Below, in pieces: positions 46,665 through 54,561 of a DNA stretch of 64,000 nt; position 1 is the stretch's first letter, and each line of letters opens with the position of its first letter. The translations under genes were made by a program, and so were the position numbers. The stretch lies in assembly GCA_029565675.1 (NCBI GenBank), contig JAKQNP010000002.1:1-64000 (forward strand), given 5' to 3'. The DNA is from a bacterium (lineage in GTDB: Bacteria > Zhuqueibacterota > Zhuqueibacteria > Residuimicrobiales > Oceaniaggregativiventaceae). The notes beneath the pieces were generated by a model. That model was not told the origin of the DNA. It did not search any database and saw nothing but the letters and a program-made list of their open reading frames with translations.

Positions 46665-47294
46665 TCAGGCGACCGGCATCCAGACGAATATCCAGGGATC
46701 CCAGAGCATGTGCGAAATCAGGGGGATCCACAGATTGCCGGTCTTCCAGTAGATGCCGCCCCAAAACAGGCCACCGACCAGGGCGGCAATCAGCAAAACC
46801 GTATTGCCGGTCACCAGATGGACAGCCGTATAGAGCAAGGTGGCCATGATAAAAGCGGTGCCGGCCGAGTGATGCTCGGCAAATGTCTTTTGCACGAGAC
46901 CGCGCCAAAAAAGTTCCTCCCCGAAACCGATCGGAAAAATCAGCAGCAATGCGATCAGGGGCAGCGGCAGCGAGTTGCGGTCACCATAGACGGCCTGAAT
47001 TTGCGCTTCGCTGCGGCCAAAAAGAAGCGGCCACCTTTCGGCGAGCAGATCGAGGAACAGGCGGCCGGCGAAAAAAATGGTGTAGAGCAGAACTGCCGCG
47101 GCGACACCGAAACAAAAATCGCGAAACGTCGGTTTGGCATGGGGCTGTAGCGGCCGACCAGTTGTGACCGCAATTGCCATCAACAGCAAAGTGCTGGCGC
47201 TCATCAAGATCCAGAAATTGAACGGTTTCCAAACAAACACCATCGCCCAAAGGCCAACGGCGAGAGCGATGGAAGAATAGAAGCGGATCTTCAT
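46665..47294 (-). CDS. CPBP-family intramembrane metalloprotease (CAAX protease-like)
   Basis: A 209-residue multi-pass membrane protein. The Abi/CPBP motifs are GFGEELFWRGLVQ (Glu126, Glu127, Arg131), His159 in YTAVHLVTGN, and His194-region PLISHMLWD. Members are Rce1-like glutamic/metal-dependent proteases of mostly unknown substrate. I start it at 47294, where the UbiA stop and this start overlap in TAATG; an in-frame ATG 12 bases upstream is an alternative. Confidence 0.88.
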   Translation of the reverse strand: MKIRFYSSIALAVGLWAMVFVWKPFNFWILMSASTLLLMAIAVTTGRPLQPHAKPTFRDFCFGVAAAVLLYTIFFAGRLFLDLLAERWPLLFGRSEAQIQAVYGDRNSLPLPLIALLLIFPIGFGEELFWRGLVQKTFAEHHSAGTAFIMATLLYTAVHLVTGNTVLLIAALVGGLFWGGIYWKTGNLWIPLISHMLWDPWIFVWMPVA

Positions 47295-48208
47295 TACCCT
47301 ACCCATAGATCCAGCAGCAACGCTGCGATGAACAAAAGGCCAAAAACCGAATGCAGTTGTGCGGTTTCCGCGTCGATGCGGCTGAATTCTGGTTTCGGCA
47401 ATTCGGCCTGGGCTTTCACTTTCTTGCCCAGTCGGAGAGCGAGAGGTATCGAGATAAAGGTCGAGGCAGCCCACCAGGCGAGTCCGGCAAAAATGATGAG
47501 AACCAGAATGAGAAGGTATGAACCGTACACCAGCAGTGCATAGATGCGTTGTCCTTGTTTTGCTCCGACAACGATCGGCAGCGTTTGGATGCCGGCGATT
47601 TTGTCGTTGTCGATATCGCGCAGGTTGTTGCTGTGCAGAATGGCATCGACCAGCAATGCCAGGGGCAGGATGTAGAGCACTGGTGGCCAGGCAAAACGGC
47701 CGGTCTGGACCCAATAAGCGCCCAGGCTCATGGCCGGTCCAAACGAAATGAAAACCGCGATATCACCGAGGGCGTGGTATTTCCATGCGAACGGGCCGAA
47801 AGTGTAAAAGATTCCGAGAACCGCGCCGAGCAGGATCAGCCAGAGCAGTGCGAGACCATTGGGAGTGACCAGGACAAAATAGATTGCGATAAGCAGGGCG
47901 ATCCCGTAGGCTACCACCGCGCCGCGCAGCAGTTGTGCTGGTTGCATCAGATTCGCAGTTAAAAGACCGCTGGAGCCATAGGTGCCCTGACGATCGACAT
48001 GGGCACGGAAATCCATGCAGTCGGAGAGCATGTTCGATCCGGCGTGGGCAAGAACGCATCCCAACAAGGCCAGCACAAAATGGGGGAAATGCAGTCTCAG
48101 AGCAGGATTTTCCACCGCGGCGATCAACCCGCCGATGATAGGCGGCATGATGCTGACGGTTAATGAGAAAGGCCGTGCAGCTTGAAACCATAGTCGAGTG
48201 CGTTTCAT
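47294..48208 (-). CDS. UbiA-family prenyltransferase (MenA-like)
   Basis: A 304-residue membrane enzyme with eight or nine helices. The two Asp-rich substrate motifs are AGSNMLSDCMDFRAHVDR (Asn59-Asp66 region) and HSNNLRDIDNDKIAG (about 192-206). Length and motif forms resemble 1,4-dihydroxy-2-naphthoate polyprenyltransferase, which would make demethylmenaquinone; the neighbouring polyprenyl synthase supports this, but no other men genes are in view. First gene of the minus-strand operon with CPBP and transglutaminase-like genes. Confidence 0.88.
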   Translation of the reverse strand: MKRTRLWFQAARPFSLTVSIMPPIIGGLIAAVENPALRLHFPHFVLALLGCVLAHAGSNMLSDCMDFRAHVDRQGTYGSSGLLTANLMQPAQLLRGAVVAYGIALLIAIYFVLVTPNGLALLWLILLGAVLGIFYTFGPFAWKYHALGDIAVFISFGPAMSLGAYWVQTGRFAWPPVLYILPLALLVDAILHSNNLRDIDNDKIAGIQTLPIVVGAKQGQRIYALLVYGSYLLILVLIIFAGLAWWAASTFISIPLALRLGKKVKAQAELPKPEFSRIDAETAQLHSVFGLLFIAALLLDLWVG

Positions 48209-48441
48209 TCCTTCTCCTGGGCCGTTGGTGCAGCCGACGCTCTTTTGGTGTGGATCGACTTATGAAATAAAACGCCGAGTGGGATGGCAGTATTTCCGGA
48301 TTTTTATTTGAATCTTGGTGCATCTCATTCGGAAGGGGAGAGACTGGGGCGGATGGACTTTGATTAATAAGATATATTAGATATTTACTTAAATAATTAA
48401 AGAAATATAGCAATAAAAAGTAATAAAACCAAGAAAATATC

Positions 48442-48470
48442 TTGAAAGATAGAAAAAAAGGTCATATATT
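48442..48470 (+). promoter_or_regulatory. Candidate sigma70-type promoter of the glutamine synthetase gene
   Basis: TTGAAA (48442-48447), 17 bases, TATATT (48465-48470), behind an A/T-rich upstream stretch that could act as an UP element. The predicted leader is about 200 bases. Confidence 0.6.
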
Positions 48471-48599
48471 GTCTTTATCGGCTTTCCTGCGCTCGTTGTT
48501 AACCGAATCAAAAAAACATTCAATCGGTTATTCTTTATGCAGTTGCGAAAATCGTACTTTTAAACCTTTGTGCGTTTCTATCGGATTGGTTTTCTGTGT

Positions 48600-48622
48600 G
48601 ATTCGGTGCTCAGCACCGAATC
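48600..48622. repeat. Palindromic element, copy 2 (perfect arms)
   Basis: GATTCGGTGCT and AGCACCGAATC form a perfect 11 bp inverted repeat with a single central base, inside the leader of the glutamine synthetase gene, 57 bases before its start. Similarity to copy 1 (minus strand) continues about 20 bases upstream, including TTTTCTGTG. Confidence 0.85.
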
Positions 48623-48678
48623 TTCGTTTAATCAGAGTGTTGCAAGGGCTCCCACGAAAAAAGAGAGGAGAAGGGAAT

Positions 48679-50862
48679 ATGTCATCGTTGCGACAGCAGG
48701 TGATGCTCAAGATTGCCGCGAATGGTCAATCTGAAGGCCGCCCGGATGGCGTGAGGGCGATGTCCATCTTTGGCATCAACCAGTTTTCCGATAAGGTGAT
48801 GCACGAGCTGTTGCCCAAGGATGTTTATCGCAAGTTGCGCGATACGATCCGTCGGGGCAGCAAGCTCGATATGGCCATTGCCAACAGTGTCGCCCATGCG
48901 ATGAAAGAGTGGGCCATCAGCAAAGGGTGCACCCATTTCACTCATTGGTTTCAGCCGCAAACCGGGTCAACTGCTGAGAAACATGATTCCTTTCTGGAAT
49001 TCGACGAGGGCGAGCCGTTGGAGCGTTTTCGCGGCGAGCAGCTGGTGCAGGGAGAGCCAGACGCATCTTCTTTTCCCAGCGGCGGCATGCGGACGACATT
49101 TGAAGCGCGCGGTTATACGATGTGGGACCCATCGAGTCCGGCATTTATCATGCAGGGGCCGAAAAGCGGCATTCTGTGTATTCCTTCGGTATTTATCAGC
49201 TACAACGGCGAAGCGCTCGATAAAAAAACGCCGCTTTTGCGTTCGATGGAAGCGGTCAATCGCGCCGCATTGCGGGTCCTGCAATTGTTCGGCAATCAAA
49301 GCGCGACGCGGGTGGTTCCGACTCTTGGCACCGAACAAGAGTATTTTCTTCTCGACAAAGCGTTTTATAACCTACGGCCTGATCTGCGCATTACCGGTCG
49401 CACTCTGATGGGCGCCAAGCCTCCCAAGGGTCAAGATTTGGAGGACCACTATTTCGGTTCGATCCGGGAAAGGGTGCTCGCCTTTATGGACAGAGCCGAA
49501 GAAGAGCTCTACAAAATGGGAGTACCAGCCAAGACTCGGCACAACGAGGTGGCACCGCTGCAATTCGAGATCGCCTTGATCTATGGTGAAGCCAATGTGG
49601 GTGCGGACCGCAACCATCAGGTTATGGAAATATTGAAAAAGATTGCCAACCGCATGAACCTGTCTTTGTTGTTGCATGAAAAGCCATTTGCCGGAGTCAA
49701 CGGCAGCGGCAAACACAACAACTGGTCGCTGGAGGATTCGGACGGCAACAATCTGTTCGATCCGGGCAAGACGCCGGAAGAAAACCTGCAGTTTTTGGTC
49801 TTTTTAACTGCCGTTATACAAGCCGTACACGAATACGGCGATCTGTTGCACGCATCGATCGCTTCGGCGAGCAACGATCACCGCCTGGGTGCCAACGAAG
49901 CGCCGCCTGCGATCATGTCGGTCTATCTCGGCCGACATCTGAGCCAGGCGCTGGATTACATCCGCACCGGCAAAAAACGCGCCCAGACTGCGACCGACTT
50001 TATCATCGATCTCGGCATCAGCAAGCTGCCGTCGATCCTGCGCGACAATACCGACCGCAACCGCACCTCGCCTTTTGCTTTTACCGGGACAAAGTTCGAG
50101 TTTCGCGCTGTGGGCTCTTCGTCGTCTGTTTCGCTGCCGAATACGGTGCTGAATGCTGCGGTTGCCGATGCACTCGATCAAACCATCGATTTAATTGAAA
50201 AGCGAGTTTCTGCGGGCATTGAGCTGAATGCTGCGGTGCTCGAGGTTCTGCGAAAAAAGATCGATGCTCATTCAGCGGTACTGTTCGAGGGAAACAATTA
50301 CGACCGGGCCTGGGAAGAAGAAGCGATTCGCCGCGGCTTGTGCCACTGTAAAAATACCGCCTATGCCGTCGATGCTTTGCTGGCCAAGAAGAATGTCGAG
50401 CTCCTGGAGAGACAACGAGTTTTCAGCGCCGATGAACTCTATGCGCGCTTCCACACCAAGCTGGAGCAATACATCAAGACTTTAGAAATCGAGGTCGTGA
50501 CTTTCATCGATATGGCGAAAACCATTGTCCTGCCTGCTGCATTTGCCTATGAAACGCAATTGTTGCAGGTGATCAAGGGATTGCGCGAGGTGCTCGGCGA
50601 TGGTACCGCTGTCCGGGAAGTAGCGTTGCTGCGCGAGATCCAGGAGCAAATCGAAAAATTGGCCGGTTATACTGAACAGCTCAACAGTGAGTTGGTCAGG
50701 GTGCAGAGCATCGACGACCTCTCTCAGTGCGCCAAGGCAGTCGGCGATCATGTGGTCAGCCTGCTGGCGGAGGCGCGCGTTCCGGCTGATGCGCTCGAAC
50801 AGCTGATCGATGATTCGCTTTGGCCGCTGCCGAAATATTCAGAAATGCTTTTTATCCTCTAA
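48679..50862 (+). CDS. glnN: Glutamine synthetase type III
   Basis: A 727-residue enzyme making glutamine from glutamate, ammonia and ATP. The length and the motifs are those of GSIII: RAMSIFGINQFSDKVMHELL, VVPTLGTEQEYFLLD, TRHNEVAPLQFEIALIYGEA, GSGKHNNWSLEDSDGNNLFD, RLGANEAPPAIMSVYLG and NRTSPFAFTGTKFEFRAVGS. It is the glutamine synthetase type common in Bacteroidota and some other FCB lineages. The start at 48679 follows GAGAGGAGAAGGG and matches family N-termini. It has its own promoter with a long leader and a hairpin after the stop, so it is likely monocistronic; nitrogen control is expected but no operator is identified. Confidence 0.97.
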   Translation: MSSLRQQVMLKIAANGQSEGRPDGVRAMSIFGINQFSDKVMHELLPKDVYRKLRDTIRRGSKLDMAIANSVAHAMKEWAISKGCTHFTHWFQPQTGSTAEKHDSFLEFDEGEPLERFRGEQLVQGEPDASSFPSGGMRTTFEARGYTMWDPSSPAFIMQGPKSGILCIPSVFISYNGEALDKKTPLLRSMEAVNRAALRVLQLFGNQSATRVVPTLGTEQEYFLLDKAFYNLRPDLRITGRTLMGAKPPKGQDLEDHYFGSIRERVLAFMDRAEEELYKMGVPAKTRHNEVAPLQFEIALIYGEANVGADRNHQVMEILKKIANRMNLSLLLHEKPFAGVNGSGKHNNWSLEDSDGNNLFDPGKTPEENLQFLVFLTAVIQAVHEYGDLLHASIASASNDHRLGANEAPPAIMSVYLGRHLSQALDYIRTGKKRAQTATDFIIDLGISKLPSILRDNTDRNRTSPFAFTGTKFEFRAVGSSSSVSLPNTVLNAAVADALDQTIDLIEKRVSAGIELNAAVLEVLRKKIDAHSAVLFEGNNYDRAWEEEAIRRGLCHCKNTAYAVDALLAKKNVELLERQRVFSADELYARFHTKLEQYIKTLEIEVVTFIDMAKTIVLPAAFAYETQLLQVIKGLREVLGDGTAVREVALLREIQEQIEKLAGYTEQLNSELVRVQSIDDLSQCAKAVGDHVVSLLAEARVPADALEQLIDDSLWPLPKYSEMLFIL

Positions 50863-50865
50863 ACC

Positions 50866-50901
50866 AACAAGATCCGGAGGATATCACCTTCGGATCTTGT
50901 T
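50866..50901 (+). terminator. Hairpin after the glutamine synthetase gene
   Basis: A 14 bp stem (AACAAGATCCGGAG with CTTCGGATCTTGTT, one G-T wobble) with an 8-base loop begins four bases after the stop codon. The following stretch is only moderately T-rich (CCCCTTCTT), so termination may be partial. Confidence 0.7.
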
Positions 50902-51441
50902 CCCCTTCTTGTCCATCGACTGCAGCGACGACCCAAGTTTGGCGCAGGCCTTCTTGTCATGCCTGCACCGGGGCGATCTGATGGAACGTCGGCTCCATTT
51001 CCAATTCTTACGAACTCCACAAAACGTGCTTCTGCCAAAAAAACACAATAATTATTTAGATATTACACCCCATTGATATGAAATAATTTAATATTCCTGT
51101 CGATTTCTTTTATGAAATTTATCTAGAATGGCCTTTGACTAAAAAAACTAAAACATTAATCGGTTATAAAATACCTGCTTTTATGAACTTATGGTTTATT
51201 TCCCTAAAAAATATCTTGACTTTTTGCTCGAAAAGGACTAAGCTATAATTACCTGTATTTTGTATTGATTCTCTGACATACCCAATTTTTCCGATCGTAT
51301 CTTTCGAAATATTCGCGACTGGTCAACGACAAACCGAACGGGTGAAAAGGATTTGCCCGGCGACCCACAAACAGTTCGGATCTGACGCGATGAGCTTGCC
51401 TGAAAATCACATTCTCCATCCTTAAATTTGGAGGTTATGCA
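50902..51441. other. A/T-rich intergenic region upstream of the TonB receptor gene
   Basis: 540 bases with no supported gene. The part 51040-51250 is very A/T-rich and ends in a promoter whose sequence recurs at 63131-63159. It also holds AAACATTAATCGGTTAT (51151-51167), nearly identical to 48514-48531 in the glutamine synthetase leader. Confidence 0.6.
51216..51244 (+). promoter_or_regulatory. Promoter of the TonB receptor cluster (shared type)
   Basis: TTGACT (51216-51221), 17 bases, TAAGCT (51239-51244). The boxes, the T run after the -35 box, the spacer length and the preceding ATC are the same as at 63131-63159; a TATAAT overlaps downstream at 51244-51249 at a less likely spacing. Predicted leader is about 190 bases. 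Confidence 0.65.
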
Positions 51442-54400
51442 ATGAGATCGTGGCTATCTCTGTTGCTCGTAATGGCATTGGTGCCGTCTCTGTTGTTGGC
51501 GGCGACTACCGGCAAGATCGCTGGCAAGGTGACCGATGCGCAGACGGGTGAGCCTTTACCCGGGGTCAATGTGGTGATCGAGGGGACGACCATGGGGGCG
51601 GCTACCAATCTGGACGGCAATTATGTCATACTCAACGTGCAGCCTGGTGTTTATTCGTTAAGGGCGACCATGATCGGGTATTCTCCCTACACCGTACAGA
51701 ACGTGCGCGTTGACATCGAATTGACCACCCGCATCGATATGAGGATTCAAACCGAGGTGATCTCCGGTCAGGAAGTGACAGTGGTCGCAACCCGGCCGGT
51801 GGTGGTGCAGGACATTTCCTCCAGCCAGGTCAATATCGAAGCCTCGCAGGTCGAAGTGCTGCCGATCCAGCGCGTCTCCGAGGTGGTCGGTGTGCAGGCC
51901 GGCATTGTTGGCCTGGAAGTGCGCGGCGGCGGTGCCGATCAGCTGGCTTTCATGCTCGACGGCGTCACCATGCGCGACGAACGCACCAACCAGCCGATCA
52001 CCAATCTGGCTCTCAGCTCGGTGCAGGCGGTCAAGGTCGAAACCGGCGGTTTTAACGCCGAATACGGCAATGTGCGCAGCGGTGTGGTCAATGTGGTCAC
52101 CAAAGAGGGCGAGCGCGACCGCTATACCGGATCATTCCGCTATGAACACAGCCCGGCTGCGCAGAAACATTTCGATATCTCGCCTTATGATCCGATGTCA
52201 TTCTGGAACCGGCCCTATCTCGACGATGCCGTATGCTGGACCGGTACCAACAACGGCGCCTGGGATGAACATATGCAGGATCAGTATCCGGCTTTTGATG
52301 GATGGAACGAAGTGTCCCGCCGCACCTTGACCGATGACGATCCCACCAACGATCTGACTCCCTGGGGAGCGCAGCGGGTCTATCGCTGGCAGCACCGCAA
52401 ACAGGGCGATATCAAGGATCCGGACTGGATCTTTGACGGCAGTTTCGGCGGGCCGCTACCCTACCTCAGCGACAAACTCGGCGATCTGCGCTTTTATGTT
52501 TCCCACAAACGCGAACGCGAATATTTTCTCTTTCCTCTGGTGCGCGAATATTACAGCGACAACACCACCCAGCTCAAACTGACCTCCAATCTCAATCGCG
52601 ATATCAAGTTGATGCTGACCGCCAATTACGGCGAAGTGGCCTCGCTTAACAACAACAACAATGGGCTTTCCGGTTATCTGCGCTCGACGGATGGCCTGGC
52701 CAGCCTCGTCTACGGCAACACCTACCAGGATGCCATCGTCTACGGCACCGACTATTGGTGTCCGACCGATATCTATAACCATATGTTTGCCGCCAAAATG
52801 ACGCATACACTGACCCCGAAGACCTTTTACGAAGTTTCTCTCGAACGCACCGGGGTTCTCTACCGCACCGAGCCGGCCAGATTGCGCGACACCTCGCCGG
52901 CCATCACTATCGGCAACGATTACTGGCTCGATGAGGCTCCTTACGGTTTCCAGCCCTTGCCGAGCAGCGGTATCAACGGTATCCGCATGGGCGTGGGCAT
53001 GAGCAATTCGCGCGACTATTCAAAGATCTACTCCACCGTTTTTCGCACCGATCTGACCAGCCAGGTCAACGACAACAACCAGATCAAGAGCGGCATCGAG
53101 TTGGTCTACAACGACCACCAGGTGGAATACGGGTCGATCGATATCACGTTGCCATCTGGACGGCCCTGGTCGATCTGGGACAAGAATCCGATCCGCGGTG
53201 CCATCTATGCGCAGGACAAGATCGAGTTCAAGGGCATGATTGCCAATCTCGGTCTGCGAGTCGATTATTCGGATGCCAACGATCAATGGTACGACCTGGC
53301 CACCTATGACCGCGCGTTTTTCTCCTCGCAATGGAATCAAGAACTCGAAGAAGCGATCGAGAAGAAGGATACCGAATCCAAGGTCTACATCAGTCCGCGT
53401 CTGGGCATCTCGCATCCGATCACGGTCAATTCGAAAATCTATTTCAATTACGGTCACTTCCGTTCCATGCCGGTTGCCGAACGCCTCTATACGGTGCGGC
53501 GTTTCACCGACAATTCGGTGAGTCAGATCGGCGATCCCAACCTCGATCTGAGCAAAACCGTGGCCTATGAGCTTGGCTACGAGCACAATATCTACAACCA
53601 GTTCCTCCTGCGCCTGGCTGCCTACTATCGCGATATTTCGGATCAACCGAACCTGGTCTATTTTCAGAGTTCGGACAACAAGGTCAGCTATTATCGCGCC
53701 TCGTCCAATTATTACGAGGATATCCGCGGTTTTGAAGTATCGTTGGAGCGTCGGGTCGGGGAATGGATAACCGGCTTAATCAACTACACCTATATGGTCA
53801 GCACTTATGGCTACTTTGGCCGGCGTGAGGTCTATGAAAACGGCGCTGATCAACGCGCATATGACCGCTTGAACGAATACCAGATCAAACCGATTCCGCG
53901 GCCCTATTTCAAAGCCAATATCGCTCTGCGAACGCCGATGAACTTTGGTCCCAAAGTTTACCGGTGCAATCCGCTCGCCGATTGGATCACCAGTTTTCAA
54001 TTCTACTGGCGTCAGGGCAGTTACTACACCTGGACCGGCGGCGGCACCGTGGCCGGCGTGAACAACAACACCAAATACCCGAATTATTACAACATGGATA
54101 TGCGCATCAGCAAACGGGTCAATGTCAAGCGCATGAACTTTGAGCTCTATATGACCATCAACAATGTTCTCAACACCAAGATTCTCTCGACCTATGCATT
54201 TTCCTACGGCGGCAACGATCGGCGCGATTACCTCAATTCGCTGCATTGGGATCGGGAAGTCGGCCGTCATCTCGGCGGTTACGGCATGTACGGTCTGGAC
54301 TATGGGGACGACAAGTACGGTGATCTGCGGCCCGACGGCGTCGCCTACGATCCCTTTGAGCGCCTGCTCGACAATCCCGACGACGATGCGGCTATTGCAG

Positions 54401-54534
54401 CACAAAACGCAGAAATTGCCGCGCGCAACAAGCAACGGGCTGAGACCAAATCGTACATCAACAATCCCAATCTCAGATGGCTCTATTATCTCAATCCGCG
54501 CGACATCTTTTTCGGGATCAAAATCGATTTTTAA
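51442..54534 (+). CDS. TonB-dependent receptor with carboxypeptidase-like N-domain
   Basis: A 1030-residue outer-membrane transporter. Signal peptide 1-20; carboxypeptidase-like regulatory domain about 23-105 (GKVTDAQTGEPLPGVNVVIE, YSLRATMIGYSPYTVQNVRV); plug domain about 110-230 (LDGVTMRDERTNQPITNLAL, VETGGFNAEYGNVRSGVVNV); then a large barrel ending in a terminal Phe (DIFFGIKIDF), as required for barrel assembly. It is SusC-like in size, but no SusD gene is adjacent. First gene of a cluster with a secreted FlgD-domain protein, a PorV-like protein and a TIG lipoprotein. GGAGG precedes the start. The ligand is unknown; a saccharide is inferred from context. Confidence 0.93.
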   Translation: MRSWLSLLLVMALVPSLLLAATTGKIAGKVTDAQTGEPLPGVNVVIEGTTMGAATNLDGNYVILNVQPGVYSLRATMIGYSPYTVQNVRVDIELTTRIDMRIQTEVISGQEVTVVATRPVVVQDISSSQVNIEASQVEVLPIQRVSEVVGVQAGIVGLEVRGGGADQLAFMLDGVTMRDERTNQPITNLALSSVQAVKVETGGFNAEYGNVRSGVVNVVTKEGERDRYTGSFRYEHSPAAQKHFDISPYDPMSFWNRPYLDDAVCWTGTNNGAWDEHMQDQYPAFDGWNEVSRRTLTDDDPTNDLTPWGAQRVYRWQHRKQGDIKDPDWIFDGSFGGPLPYLSDKLGDLRFYVSHKREREYFLFPLVREYYSDNTTQLKLTSNLNRDIKLMLTANYGEVASLNNNNNGLSGYLRSTDGLASLVYGNTYQDAIVYGTDYWCPTDIYNHMFAAKMTHTLTPKTFYEVSLERTGVLYRTEPARLRDTSPAITIGNDYWLDEAPYGFQPLPSSGINGIRMGVGMSNSRDYSKIYSTVFRTDLTSQVNDNNQIKSGIELVYNDHQVEYGSIDITLPSGRPWSIWDKNPIRGAIYAQDKIEFKGMIANLGLRVDYSDANDQWYDLATYDRAFFSSQWNQELEEAIEKKDTESKVYISPRLGISHPITVNSKIYFNYGHFRSMPVAERLYTVRRFTDNSVSQIGDPNLDLSKTVAYELGYEHNIYNQFLLRLAAYYRDISDQPNLVYFQSSDNKVSYYRASSNYYEDIRGFEVSLERRVGEWITGLINYTYMVSTYGYFGRREVYENGADQRAYDRLNEYQIKPIPRPYFKANIALRTPMNFGPKVYRCNPLADWITSFQFYWRQGSYYTWTGGGTVAGVNNNTKYPNYYNMDMRISKRVNVKRMNFELYMTINNVLNTKILSTYAFSYGGNDRRDYLNSLHWDREVGRHLGGYGMYGLDYGDDKYGDLRPDGVAYDPFERLLDNPDDDAAIAAQNAEIAARNKQRAETKSYINNPNLRWLYYLNPRDIFFGIKIDF

Positions 54535-54561
54535 TCGCACCCTTTATAAAGGAATCTGGAA

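Larger units (their letters stand above)
48209..48678. other. A/T-rich intergenic region upstream of glutamine synthetase
   Basis: 470 bases between divergent genes. The stretch 48362-48470 is strikingly A/T-rich and ends in a good promoter. The roughly 200-base leader behind it contains an inverted repeat TAACCGA (48500-48506) / TCGGTTA (48524-48530) and the palindromic element at 48600-48622. The open frame running through it into the synthetase gene starts before the promoter's transcription start and is not used. Confidence 0.6.

Noticed and set aside
48442-48678. 79-codon N-terminal extension of glutamine synthetase
   Set aside because: It begins at the -35 box of the promoter, so it would not be transcribed, and it lacks family similarity.
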